Positions 1-8,214 of a stretch of DNA of 64,000 nt are shown here, one piece after another; within the stretch, counting starts at the first letter, position 1, and each line of letters starts with the position of its first letter. Position numbers and translations under genes: made by a program. This DNA comes from Pseudonocardia broussonetiae. GTDB taxonomy: Bacteria; Actinomycetota; Actinomycetes; Mycobacteriales; Pseudonocardiaceae. Location of the stretch: positions 5,959,501 to 6,023,500 of the forward strand of contig NZ_CP053564.1 of assembly GCF_013155125.1 (NCBI RefSeq), written 5' to 3'. The notes beneath the pieces are model-generated. The model was not told the DNA's origin and ran no database searches. It saw only the letters and a list, made by a program, of their open reading frames with translations.

Positions 1-43
1 GCCGCAGGGCCTGCGCCTGACGGCCTGATGCCCGAGCCCGGGC
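1..43. other. window edge, non-coding; small palindrome
   Basis: Forty-three bases lie beyond the stop codon of the ATPase gene. They contain GAGCCCGGGCTC (33-44), a perfect 12-base palindrome that runs into that stop codon and could contribute to a terminator stem. No gene can be read here. Confidence 0.3.
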
Positions 44-793
44 TCAGGGCTCGCGCAGCGCCGCCAGCACCTCCGCCTCGACCGCCGCGAAGGCGGGCGA
101 GAGCACGGACTCCGTCGTGCGCGGGCGCGGCAGGTCGACGGTGACCTCGCGCCGCACCCGGGTCGGCCGCGGCGCGAGCACGACGACGCGGTCGGAGAGC
201 CGCACGGCCTCGCGGATGTCGTGGGTGACGAGCAGGACGGTCCAGCCGAAGCCGGCGCGCACGTCGTCGAGCCAGGCCTGCAGGTCGGCGCGGGTGAGCG
301 AGTCGAGCGCGCCGAAGGGCTCGTCGAGCAGCAGCACCGCCCGGTCCTGCACGACGGTCCGCAGCAGCGCGGCGCGCTGGCGCATGCCGCCCGACAGCTC
401 CGCGGGCCGGGCCCGCTCGAATCCCGCCAGGCCGAAGGGGCCGAACAGCTCCCCCGCCCGCCGCCGGGCCTCGCGCCGCGGGACGCCGGCGACCTCCAGC
501 CCGAGCGCGGTGTTGTCGAGCACCGTGCGCCACGGGAACAGCAGGTCCTGCTGGGGCATGTAGGCGAAGGGGTCGACGCGGCCGGTCGCGTCCTCCCCGT
601 CGACGACGACCCGCCCGGCGTCGGGCCGGCGCAGCCCCGCGATCACGTCGAACAGCGTCGACTTGCCGCAGCCGCTGGGCCCGACCAGCGACACGAACTC
701 CCCCGGCGCCACGTCGAACGCGACGCCATCGAGGACGGGCAGGTCGCCGAACGCGAGGTGGACGTGGTCGACGAGCAGCTTCGACTCAGACAT
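44..793 (-). CDS. thiZ: ABC transporter ATP-binding protein, thiamin-precursor (HMP) type
   Basis: A 249-residue ABC ATPase that would energise uptake of a thiamin pyrimidine precursor at the cytoplasmic membrane. Walker A is GPSGCGKST (38-46), followed by a Q-loop (MPQQD), signature LSGGMRQR, Walker B VLLLDEPFGALD and a THD switch histidine. All catalytic elements are present and the length is normal. It is the last gene of a three-gene operon and its ATG lies inside the end of the permease gene (8-base overlap). The NitT/TauT-type ATPase could serve other small molecules. The thiamin assignment rests on the TPP riboswitch and the NMT1-type binding protein upstream, so it is inference from context. 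Confidence 0.8.
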   Translation of the reverse strand: MSESKLLVDHVHLAFGDLPVLDGVAFDVAPGEFVSLVGPSGCGKSTLFDVIAGLRRPDAGRVVVDGEDATGRVDPFAYMPQQDLLFPWRTVLDNTALGLEVAGVPRREARRRAGELFGPFGLAGFERARPAELSGGMRQRAALLRTVVQDRAVLLLDEPFGALDSLTRADLQAWLDDVRAGFGWTVLLVTHDIREAVRLSDRVVVLAPRPTRVRREVTVDLPRPRTTESVLSPAFAAVEAEVLAALREP

Positions 794-1604
794 CCCGGCT
801 CCCCCCGTCGCGGCTCCACGGGGCCACCAGCCGCTGCACGAGGAACGTCAGCGCGAACAGCGCCACCGACAGCAGCGCCGTGACGACGACGGCGGCGAGG
901 ACCAGGTCGGTGCGGAAGGAGTTCTTCTGCACGCTCATGAAGATGCCGAGCCCGGCCGTCGCGCCGACGTACTCGGCGAAGATCGCGCCGGTCACGGCGT
1001 AGGTGATGCCGATGCGCAGGGCCGTGAAGAACGAGGGCATCGCCCCGGGCAGCCGCACGTGCCGGAACTGCGCCCAGCGCGAGGCGCCCATGCTCCGCAG
1101 CAGGCTGGTGGCCTGGCGCGGCGTGGACGCGAAGCCCTCGATCAGCCCCACCGCCATCGGGAAGAACGTCACCAGCGCGATGACGACGACCTTGGGCGCC
1201 AGCCCGAACCCCAGCCAGATGATCAGCAGCGGCGCGATCGCGATGATCGGCAGCGTCTGGGACGCCACCAGCAGCGGGGTGAGCGCGCGGCGCAGCCACG
1301 GGGAGAAGTCGACGGCGACGGCGAGCGTCCAGGCCAGCGCGAGCGACACCGTGAACCCGACGGCCGTGGCCTGCAGCGTCGGCACGGTGTTCTCCCAGAT
1401 CGGCCCGCGGTAGGCCCACCCCTGCTCCACGACCCGCAGCGGCGAGGGCAGGACCTGCGGCCGCACGCCCGAGGCGTCGACGCCGACCTGCCAGGCCACG
1501 AGCCCGAGCGCGACGAGCAGCAGCGCGGGCCACACCAGCCCGACCCCCCCGCGGGTCGGGGTGCTGCTGCGCGCGAGTCGGGTCGTCGCGATCCGGGTCG
1601 TCAC
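786..1604 (-). CDS. thiX: ABC transporter permease, thiamin-precursor type
   Basis: A 272-residue inner-membrane permease of the BPD_transp_1 class with about six hydrophobic segments and the cytoplasmic EAA-like loop (around ASTPRQATSLLRSMGASRW). I start it at the GTG at 1604 because that gives a GTGA overlap with the binding-protein stop. A start at 1631 would add nine residues. It would form the transmembrane channel with the downstream ATPase and receive substrate from the upstream lipoprotein. Expression would follow the TPP riboswitch at the head of the operon. Confidence 0.8.
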   Translation of the reverse strand: MTTRIATTRLARSSTPTRGGVGLVWPALLLVALGLVAWQVGVDASGVRPQVLPSPLRVVEQGWAYRGPIWENTVPTLQATAVGFTVSLALAWTLAVAVDFSPWLRRALTPLLVASQTLPIIAIAPLLIIWLGFGLAPKVVVIALVTFFPMAVGLIEGFASTPRQATSLLRSMGASRWAQFRHVRLPGAMPSFFTALRIGITYAVTGAIFAEYVGATAGLGIFMSVQKNSFRTDLVLAAVVVTALLSVALFALTFLVQRLVAPWSRDGGSRDV

Positions 1605-2602
1605 GGCGCCAGGTACTCGTTGGTGAACCACGTCGCGAAGTCCGGGCGCTCGGTCACCGGGCTCCCGTCGGGCCCCGTCAGCGACCCGGAGTCGACGACG
1701 AACCCGGAGTAGCCGCTCCAGCGCTCCAGCGTCTGCGGGCCCACCGCGCCCGACTCGTCGCGCAGGTACTCCGCGGCCAGCAGGTCCTGGCTGCGCGTCA
1801 CGAGCTCGGGCTCGGCGAAGACGCCGGGGTTGGCGTCCATGAGCAGCTGCGCGGCGCGCGCGGGGTCGTCGGCACCCAGCTGGTAGCCGCGCTGCGCGGC
1901 CTGCACGAACGCGCGGGCCTCCTCGGGATGGCCGGCGAGCCAGGGCGAGTTGCCGATCAGCAGCACGCTGTAGGCGTCGGGGAAGCCGTAGTCGGTGTAG
2001 GCGAACGTCTTGAGCGGCTCGCCGCGCAGCTCCGCCTCGATGCCCTCCCAGGCGACGAAGGGCTCGGTGAAGTCGACGTCGCCGGAGTACAGCGCCTCGT
2101 AGGCCGACGTGCCGAGCACGACCGTCTCGAACTCGCCCACCCCGCCCGCACCGCGGATCACCGCCTGCATCTTCGGCGCCTCGCCCGGCCCGCCGAAGCC
2201 GCCGTAGACGGAGCCGTCGAGGTCGGCGGGGCTGGTGATGTCGGCGCGGTCGGCGCGCACCGCGATCTCGCTGCCCCAGTGCTGCAGCACGGCCATCACC
2301 GAGGTGATGTCGGCGCCGGCGGCCTTGGAGTAGGTGAAGGAGTCCTGGAAGGAGATGCCGAACTCCGCGGCACCGGCCGACACGAGCGTGTCGGGCGAGG
2401 TGGAGTTGTAGGGCAGGAACTCCACGTCGAGGCCGGCCTCGGCGAACCAGCCCTCCACCTGGGCGACGTAGAGGCCGGTGTGGTTGGTGTTGGGCGTCCA
2501 GTCCAGCGCCACCCGGATCGGGGTCCGCCCGGGCGGCGCGCCGGAGCAGGCGGCCAGGACGAGCGAGAGCGTCGCGAGCAGGACAGCGAGAGCACGGGCC
2601 AT
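1601..2602 (-). CDS. thiY: NMT1/THI5-like substrate-binding lipoprotein
   Basis: A 333-residue extracytoplasmic binding protein. The N-terminus is a lipoprotein signal with lipobox LAAC (cysteine ~19). The mature part contains VALDWTPNTNHTGLYVA, the typical opening of NMT1/THI5-like proteins that bind formylaminopyrimidine or HMP. It is the first gene of the operon and starts 8 bases after the conserved 3' end of a TPP riboswitch. This supports thiamin-precursor uptake over the nitrate, sulfonate or taurine roles of related proteins. The ligand itself is inferred. Confidence 0.85.
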   Translation of the reverse strand: MARALAVLLATLSLVLAACSGAPPGRTPIRVALDWTPNTNHTGLYVAQVEGWFAEAGLDVEFLPYNSTSPDTLVSAGAAEFGISFQDSFTYSKAAGADITSVMAVLQHWGSEIAVRADRADITSPADLDGSVYGGFGGPGEAPKMQAVIRGAGGVGEFETVVLGTSAYEALYSGDVDFTEPFVAWEGIEAELRGEPLKTFAYTDYGFPDAYSVLLIGNSPWLAGHPEEARAFVQAAQRGYQLGADDPARAAQLLMDANPGVFAEPELVTRSQDLLAAEYLRDESGAVGPQTLERWSGYSGFVVDSGSLTGPDGSPVTERPDFATWFTNEYLAP

Positions 2603-2607
2603 GACGG

Positions 2608-2703
2608 TCCTCCCTACGCCGGTGCTAACCGGGTCAGGTTCGAACGGTCGACGGCCGTGTCCTGCCGCCCTCTCAGCCTCGGATCGTGGGCTCCCGCGGG
2701 TCG
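2608..2703 (-). promoter_or_regulatory. TPP riboswitch (THI element)
   Basis: Read on the minus strand, the leader contains the THI-box landmarks in order: CGCGGGAGCCC, GGCTGAGAGGG (P2/J2-4 region), then GAACCTGACCCGGTTAGCACC and GCGTAGGGA just before the binding-protein start. These are the conserved thiamin-pyrophosphate contact segments. TPP binding would be expected to repress thiYXZ. The element overlaps the ribosome-binding area (AGGGAGGACC), so control of translation initiation is plausible in this GC-rich host. Confidence 0.92.
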
Positions 2704-2816
2704 GCCCGGACTCTACGCGGCGCGCCTGGACCCCGCCACGCGCCGGGACCCCTCCCGGCCCCGTGCCCGAGACTGGGCCGCGTCACACCCCGACCCGACC
2801 TGATCCGGAGAGTCCC

Positions 2817-3134
2817 GTGCGCGCCCGCGTCGTCCTCGTCGTCCTGTCCGCCCTGCTCGCCCTCGGCGCCTGCACGGGCACGTCCCGCTCCAGCAGCTGC
2901 TCAGGCGGCGTCTGCTCGATCTCGCTGTCCGGAGAGCAGACCGTCGAGGTCGAGATCGGCTCGCTGGAGCGCGACCTGCGGGTCTCGGCCATCACCCCGA
3001 CGGCGGTCACGGTGTCGGCCCGCGGCGACTCCGCGACGCTGGCCCCCGGTGGGAGCGCCCCGGTGGCGGGCCTGCTCGTGCGGGTCGACGCGATCGAGGG
3101 GCGCGACGTCGAGCTGAACGTCACCCGGGCCTAG
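2817..3134 (+). CDS. small predicted lipoprotein
   Basis: A 105-residue protein of unknown function. The N-terminus is a classical lipoprotein signal (MRARVVLVVLSALLALGAC, lipobox LGAC, Cys 19). It is followed by a short Ser/Cys-rich linker with two further cysteines and a region with a beta-strand-like pattern. I chose the GTG at 2817 because it gives a clean signal peptide, although the frame stays open upstream to 2478. It would be membrane-anchored on the outer face. Its TAG stop is also the first TAG of the 168-bp palindromic repeat that follows. Confidence 0.75.
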   Translation: MRARVVLVVLSALLALGACTGTSRSSSCSGGVCSISLSGEQTVEVEIGSLERDLRVSAITPTAVTVSARGDSATLAPGGSAPVAGLLVRVDAIEGRDVELNVTRA

Positions 3135-3298
3135 GAGGGTGCTGAAGGCTCCGGCCGTAGCGAGCGGCGTCCAGGTGGTGTCCTCGCAAGGCGCGCGGAT
3201 GCAGCGATACCGCTGTTGTATCGACGTATCCGCGCAACGCCGCGAGGGCGCCGCCTGGGCGTCGCGCAGTAGGCCCGAGCTTTTCAGCGCGCTCCTAG
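3131..3298. repeat. 168-bp near-palindromic interspersed repeat, copy 1
   Basis: The element begins CTAGGAGGGTGCTGAA and ends TTCAGCGCGCTCCTAG. The two ~70-base arms are imperfect inverted copies of each other along their whole length. At the centre are the better-paired GCGGAT/ATCCGC and GCGATAC/GTATCG segments around a short loop. Copy 2 (17175-17342) is almost identical in inverted orientation. It lies between convergent genes, and its leading TAG is the stop codon of the lipoprotein gene. It could be a MITE-like element, a bidirectional terminator, or both. Confidence 0.85.
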
Positions 3299-3310
3299 AC
3301 GGCACGGGTC

Positions 3311-4501
3311 TCAGACGGCGCCCAGCACCGGTTCGAAGGCCAGCTCCGCCGCCCCGACGAGCTTGGCGTCGCGGCCCAGCGGGCTGGTCTCGATCCGCGT
3401 CCCGCCGACCGCCCGGCTGACCAGGCTGCGCTCGTGCACCAGCGTGCGGACGTGCCCGACCACCCCGGGCGGCAGCGCGGTGAACAGGTCGCCGAGCACC
3501 ACGAGCTCGGGCGCCATCATGTTGACGACGGTCACGAGCCCGGTGGCCAGCCACTCCGCGAACTCGTCGAGCGGGCCGGGCACCGGCGCCGTCTCCAGCG
3601 ACCGCAGCTCCGCGACGACGACCCCGCGCGGGGTGTCCTCCGGCATCCCGAGCGCGCGGCACAGCGCCGCCTCCCCCACCTCGGTCTCCCAGCAGCCGCG
3701 CGACCCGCAGTAGCAGGGCCGCCCGCCGGGCCGCACGACCAGGTGGCCGAGCTCGCCGACGTAGCCGCGGGTGCCGCGCAGCGGCCGTCCCGAGGAGATG
3801 ACGCCGCCGCCGACGCCCTTGTCCGCCGAGATGTAGACGAGGTCGGCGACCTCCCGCGCGACGCCCCTCACGTGCTCGGCCAGCGCGCCCATCTCGGCGT
3901 CGTTGGCCACCTGCACGGGCAGCCGGAGCACCGCCGCGAGCCGGGCGCCGAGCGCGATGTCGCGCCACTCGAGGTTGGGCGCCTCGTGCACCCAGCCGTC
4001 GTCGCGGCGGACGACGCCGGGCACCGAGATGCCCGCGCCCGACGGGGTCACGGCCAGCTCCTCGGCGAGGAGCTGCGCCGACTCCGCGACGTGGGTGATC
4101 ACCTCGCCCGGCGTGCGGGTGGAGCGGCGCAGGTTCCAGCTGTGCCGCCCGATCACCTGGCCGCCGAGCCCGACCATGGACATCGCGACCTGCTCCACCC
4201 GGACGTCGACGGCGAGCACCACCGCCGACTCGGGCTGCGGCAGCACCATCAGCGACGGCCGCCCGGCGCCCGTGCGGCGCGCCGGGACGGCCTCGGTGAC
4301 GACACCGGACTCCGCCAGGCCGTCCACCACCGCCTTGATCGTGCTGCGGTTGAGCCCCAGCTCCGCGGCCAGCACGGCCCGGGTGCAGGGCCCGTCGACG
4401 TGCAGCCGGCGCAGGAGCGCGGCCCGGTTGTGCCGGCGCGCCTCGTCGGGGCGGGCCCCCGACGAGCCGCTGCCGTGCTCTCCCACCCAGGCCCGGTTCA
4501 C
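3311..4501 (-). CDS. ROK-family transcriptional regulator
   Basis: A 396-residue ROK repressor. Residues ~20-80 form a winged helix (RRHNRAALLRRLHVDG, then LGLNRSTIKAVVDGL). The rest is a sugar-kinase-fold domain with the cysteine cluster CYCGSRGCWE that binds structural zinc in this family. It lies downstream of and on the same strand as the xylose-type ABC operon, 28 bases after the permease gene. It therefore probably represses that operon and is relieved by the transported sugar or a derivative. Stand-alone glucokinases share the fold but lack the N-terminal DNA-binding domain. Confidence 0.88.
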   Translation of the reverse strand: MNRAWVGEHGSGSSGARPDEARRHNRAALLRRLHVDGPCTRAVLAAELGLNRSTIKAVVDGLAESGVVTEAVPARRTGAGRPSLMVLPQPESAVVLAVDVRVEQVAMSMVGLGGQVIGRHSWNLRRSTRTPGEVITHVAESAQLLAEELAVTPSGAGISVPGVVRRDDGWVHEAPNLEWRDIALGARLAAVLRLPVQVANDAEMGALAEHVRGVAREVADLVYISADKGVGGGVISSGRPLRGTRGYVGELGHLVVRPGGRPCYCGSRGCWETEVGEAALCRALGMPEDTPRGVVVAELRSLETAPVPGPLDEFAEWLATGLVTVVNMMAPELVVLGDLFTALPPGVVGHVRTLVHERSLVSRAVGGTRIETSPLGRDAKLVGAAELAFEPVLGAV

Positions 4502-4529
4502 CGCCGATCCCCGGGCCCGTCGGCGGTGT

Positions 4530-5984
4530 TCACCTGCCGGCGACCGCAGACCGCCGCCGCGAGAGGACGTCGACCGACGCCGCCAGCAGCAGCACCAGCC
4601 CGGTCACCACGAACACCACGGCCGCAGGCTGCCGGAGCAGGCCCAGGCCGTTCTCGACGGTCGCGAGGACCGCGCCGCCGATCACCGCGTTGCTGATCCG
4701 CCCGCGCCCGCCGAACAGCGACGTGCCGCCGATGACGGCCGCGCCGACCGCGAACAGCAGCGTGTTGCCGCCACCCGCGCCGGGGCTGACCGACCCGACC
4801 TTCGACGAGTAGACGATCGCGCCGATCGCCGCGAACGCCGAGGCGATGACGAACACCGACGCCCGGATGCGCACGACGTCGATACCTGCGCGCCGTGCGG
4901 CCTCCCGGTTGCCGCCGACGGCGTAGACGTGCCGGCCGAAGCGGGTGCGGTCGAGCACGTAGGTGCCGATGACCAGCAGCGCCAGCACGATCGGCACCAC
5001 GAAGGGCACGCCCTCGATGAGGGTGTCGCCCGGTGAGCGGTTCAGCGTGAGCAGGAACGTGGCGATCGCGCCCAGCACGACGACGGCGCCGACCTTGATC
5101 AGCACCAGCCCGGTGGGCTGGGCCACCAGGCCGAGCTTGCGCCGCGAGACCTGCCGGTTGAGCAGGACGGCCGCGTAGCCGCCCGCGGCGACGACGAACA
5201 GCACCCAGCTGCCCAGCGTCGACAGGTTGCCGTTGGCGACCGCGTTGATCACCGGGTCGCGCAGGCCGAGCGTGCCGCCGTCGCCGATGAGCGCCAGGAT
5301 GATGCCCTGCCAGGCGATGAACAGCGCCAGCGTGACGACGAACGACGGCATGCCGACCCGCGCCACCAGGAACCCGGTGATGCAGCCGATGACGACGCCG
5401 ACGCACACCGCGAGCAGCATCTGCAGCCACGGGTTCGGCGGGAAGCCGATCACCAGGAGCAGCAGGGCCACGGCGCTGAGCACGGCCCCCGCCCAGATCC
5501 TCAGCAGCAGCGCCAGCACGATCGCCAGCACCACGACCAGCAGGAACAGCACGAACACCGTGGTGCCCATGCCGCCGAGCAGGTTGCCGCCGCTGACCAG
5601 GTGCAGCGCCATCACCGCGGCCGCGAGCCCGGAGGCCGTGCCGGCCGCGAGGTCGATCTCGCCGGTGAGCAGGACGAACACCAGGCCCATCGCGATGATC
5701 GTGCGCCCGGCGCCCTGCTGGAGCAGGTTGGCCAGGTTGAGCAGGCTCGGGAACGTGCCGGTGGAGTCGAGCACGCTGAACAGGACGAGCAGCACCAGCA
5801 GGCCGAGCAGCGCGGGCAGCGCGCCCAGCTCGCCGGTGCGCAGGCCGCGCAGGTAGGCCGCGACGGCCTGGCCCGTCGTGCGGGCGGTGGTGTCGATGCC
5901 GAAGTCGGCCGCGCGGCTCGACGCCGGCGCGGCGCGCTCGGCCGCCGACTTCTTCTCGAGGTCGGGCTTCTCGGGGGCGCTCAT
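4530..5984 (-). CDS. sugar ABC transporter permease, xylose (XylH) type
   Basis: A 484-residue multi-pass permease. I start it at MSAPEKPD because this ATG overlaps the ATPase stop by one base (TGATG), although the same frame is open further upstream. Hallmarks of the XylH/RbsC group are LTGEIDLAAGT near the N-terminal third, AVGGNREAARRAGI and GGGNTLLFAVGAAVIGGTSLFGGRG near the end. It is longer than RbsC (~320 residues) and shows the inserted hydrophobic segments typical of XylH-like proteins. The substrate is inferred as a pentose or related monosaccharide. Confidence 0.85.
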   Translation of the reverse strand: MSAPEKPDLEKKSAAERAAPASSRAADFGIDTTARTTGQAVAAYLRGLRTGELGALPALLGLLVLLVLFSVLDSTGTFPSLLNLANLLQQGAGRTIIAMGLVFVLLTGEIDLAAGTASGLAAAVMALHLVSGGNLLGGMGTTVFVLFLLVVVLAIVLALLLRIWAGAVLSAVALLLLVIGFPPNPWLQMLLAVCVGVVIGCITGFLVARVGMPSFVVTLALFIAWQGIILALIGDGGTLGLRDPVINAVANGNLSTLGSWVLFVVAAGGYAAVLLNRQVSRRKLGLVAQPTGLVLIKVGAVVVLGAIATFLLTLNRSPGDTLIEGVPFVVPIVLALLVIGTYVLDRTRFGRHVYAVGGNREAARRAGIDVVRIRASVFVIASAFAAIGAIVYSSKVGSVSPGAGGGNTLLFAVGAAVIGGTSLFGGRGRISNAVIGGAVLATVENGLGLLRQPAAVVFVVTGLVLLLAASVDVLSRRRSAVAGR

Positions 5985-6757
5985 CAGACCGTCACCGCCT
6001 CGGGGCGCTGCAGGCCCAGGTCGCCGGAGCGGCCGGCCGTGATGAGCTCCACGACCTGGCCGTGGCTGACGTCCTTCGTCGGCACCTGGGCCACCATCCG
6101 TCCGAGGTAGAGGCACGCGATCCGGTCGGAGACCTCGAACACGTCGGCCATGTTGTGGCTGATCAGCACGACGCCGAGACCCTGCTCGGCGAGGCGGCGG
6201 ACCAGGTCGAGCACCTGGCGGGTCTGGGCGACGCCCAGCGCGGCGGTCGGCTCGTCGAGGAGCACGACCTTGGAGTCCCACAGCACGGCCTTGGCGATGG
6301 CGACGGTCTGCCGCTGCCCGCCCGAGAGCGCCGCGACGGGCATCCGGACGGAGGTGACCGTGCGCACCGACAGCGACGCGAGGGTGTCGCGGGCCGCCTG
6401 CTCCATGTCGGCCTCGTCGAGCAGCCAGGGCTTCCCGCGCTCGCGGCCGAGGAACATGTTCTGCACGATGTCGAGGTTGTCGGCCAGCGCGAGGTCCTGG
6501 TAGACGACCTCGATGCCGAGCTTGGCGGCGTCGGCCGGGGCTGCGACCGTCGCCGGCTGCCCGTCGAACAGCACCTCGCCGCTGTCGGTGGGGTGGATGC
6601 CCGCGACGCACTTGACCAGCGTGGACTTGCCGGCGCCGTTGTCGCCGACGAGCGCGGTGACCTCACCGGCCCGCACCGTGAAGTCGACGTCGTGCAGCAC
6701 CTGCACGGCGCCGAAGCTCTTGTTCACCCCGCGCAACTGCAGGATCGGGTCGCTCAT
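5984..6757 (-). CDS. sugar ABC transporter ATP-binding protein, xylose type
   Basis: A 257-residue single-domain ABC ATPase: Walker A GDNGAGKST, signature LSGGQRQ, Walker B VVLLDEPTAALG, and H-loop SHN. Single-domain ATPases of this CUT2 kind (rather than double-domain RbsA/XylG) are common in actinobacteria. The start at 6757 is set by GGAGGTGCCGC just upstream. It sits between the binding-protein gene, from which it is separated by a strong hairpin, and the permease gene. Confidence 0.88.
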   Translation of the reverse strand: MSDPILQLRGVNKSFGAVQVLHDVDFTVRAGEVTALVGDNGAGKSTLVKCVAGIHPTDSGEVLFDGQPATVAAPADAAKLGIEVVYQDLALADNLDIVQNMFLGRERGKPWLLDEADMEQAARDTLASLSVRTVTSVRMPVAALSGGQRQTVAIAKAVLWDSKVVLLDEPTAALGVAQTRQVLDLVRRLAEQGLGVVLISHNMADVFEVSDRIACLYLGRMVAQVPTKDVSHGQVVELITAGRSGDLGLQRPEAVTV

Positions 6758-6774
6758 GCGGCACCTCCGTGCCT

Positions 6775-6814
6775 GTGCGCGGGAACCGTGGCCGGGGCCA
6801 CGGTTCCCGCGCAC
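6775..6814 (-). terminator. 19-bp-stem hairpin between binding-protein and ATPase genes
   Basis: GTGCGCGGGAACCGTGGCC and GGCCACGGTTCCCGCGCAC are perfect inverted repeats separated by two bases. They lie 13 bases after the binding-protein stop and just before the ATPase ribosome-binding site. There is no T-run. Such intercistronic stems usually stabilise the upstream message or attenuate the downstream one, so that the binding protein is made in excess. Confidence 0.7.
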
Positions 6815-6827
6815 GAGGGGTAGTGGG

Positions 6828-7943
6828 TCAGCTGATGCCGAGCTCGGTGCAGACCGCGGCCAGGTCGGCGACGCAGACCTCGGACGCGGGGACCGCGCCG
6901 TCGTCGATCACGGTCTTGACGTTGTCACGGGTGATCAGCTGCGGGGTGAGCAGGACCGACTTGACCTGGCGGTTGCCCTCCGGGTCGTCGACGGTGTCGG
7001 TCGCGATGGCGTCGGCGGCCGCGGTGTCGTCCTTGGCCAGTGCGGCGGCGAGCTCCGCGGTGGCCTGGGCCTCCTCCTGGATCGGCTTGTAGACCGTCAT
7101 GTACTGGTCGCCGCGCAGGATGGCCTGCAGGCCGTCCGGGGTGGCGTCCTGGCCGGTGACGGGCACGGAGCCGTTCAGGCCGTACTTCTGCAGCACGGTG
7201 ATGATCGCGCCGGCGAGGCCGTCGTTGGCGGCGAGCACGCCGCCGACCTGGCCGCCGTTGCTGGTGAGCAGCTGCTCGAAGGTGGTGCCGCCGATCTGGT
7301 TGTCCCAGTCCTCGATCGGCTGGCTGGCGACCAGGCTGAGCGCGCCCGAGTCGTAGAGCGGCTTGAGCACCGTCTGCGCGCCGTTGTAGAACAGCGTCGC
7401 GTTGTTGTCGGTGGGCGCGCCGCGGATCTCGATGACCTGGGCGCCCTGCGCCCCGGTCAGCGCCTGGGCCAGGCCCTCGCCCTGCAGCGCGCCGACGCCC
7501 TCGTTGTCGAAGGACACGTAGTAGTCGCTGGAGCCGCCGAGGCTCAGGCGGTCGTAGTCGATCGTCGGGATGCCCTGGGCCTTGGCCTTGGCGGCCACGG
7601 CGGCACCGGACTCGCTGGTGATCGCGGCGATGACGAGGACGTCCACGCCGCTGGCGATGAAGCCGTCGGCCAGCGTGGTGAAGGTCTGCTCGTCGCCCTG
7701 CGCGTTCTGGATGTCGGCGTCGAGGCCGGCCTCGGCCATCGCGGCGGTGAGCAGGGGCCGGTCGAAGCCCTCCCAGCGGGCGGAGCTCTCGGTCTCCGGG
7801 AGGATGACGCCGACGCGCGGCGCGTCCTCGGCCACCTCGGCGCCGGGCGCGGCGGTCGGCGCGGCGGCGTTCTGACCGCACGCGGCCAGCGTGAGGGCTA
7901 CTCCCAGCCCGAGTGCGAGCTGAGCGGTTCTCCTGGTGCGCAT
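6828..7943 (-). CDS. xylose-type sugar-binding lipoprotein
   Basis: A 371-residue periplasmic-binding-protein-like lipoprotein. I start it at MRTRRTAQ (7943), which gives a proper signal with lipobox LAAC. The mature part carries VGVILPETESSARWEGFD, ASGVDVLVIAAITSESGAA and IPTIDYDRL, typical of the XylF/ChvE branch. It would capture a sugar outside the membrane and hand it to the permease encoded two genes on. It heads the operon. A candidate promoter (TTGGCA, 17 bases, ATACGT) lies upstream near 7990-8020, but this is weak evidence. Confidence 0.87.
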   Translation of the reverse strand: MRTRRTAQLALGLGVALTLAACGQNAAAPTAAPGAEVAEDAPRVGVILPETESSARWEGFDRPLLTAAMAEAGLDADIQNAQGDEQTFTTLADGFIASGVDVLVIAAITSESGAAVAAKAKAQGIPTIDYDRLSLGGSSDYYVSFDNEGVGALQGEGLAQALTGAQGAQVIEIRGAPTDNNATLFYNGAQTVLKPLYDSGALSLVASQPIEDWDNQIGGTTFEQLLTSNGGQVGGVLAANDGLAGAIITVLQKYGLNGSVPVTGQDATPDGLQAILRGDQYMTVYKPIQEEAQATAELAAALAKDDTAAADAIATDTVDDPEGNRQVKSVLLTPQLITRDNVKTVIDDGAVPASEVCVADLAAVCTELGIS

Positions 7944-8214
7944 GCTGTGGGACCTTCCACGTCGTCGGAGGAGGGGAATGTTGTGACCGGCAACGTATGC
8001 CCCCACCTGGAGTGGTGCCAAGCACACTGGATCGTTCAAGTCGTCGCGTTTCGGTCACGTTCTGGTGACAACGGCCCGAGTTTGTTGTGAGTGACACTCA
8101 GGGCTACTCCGTTCGGACCAGTAGTCCCGGCGACGGGAGCGGCGCGGGTGTGACGACCGCACGCGTCCATGCGGCGTTCACCGTCCGGCCATCCCGACCG
8201 GCGATCGTGCGCGC

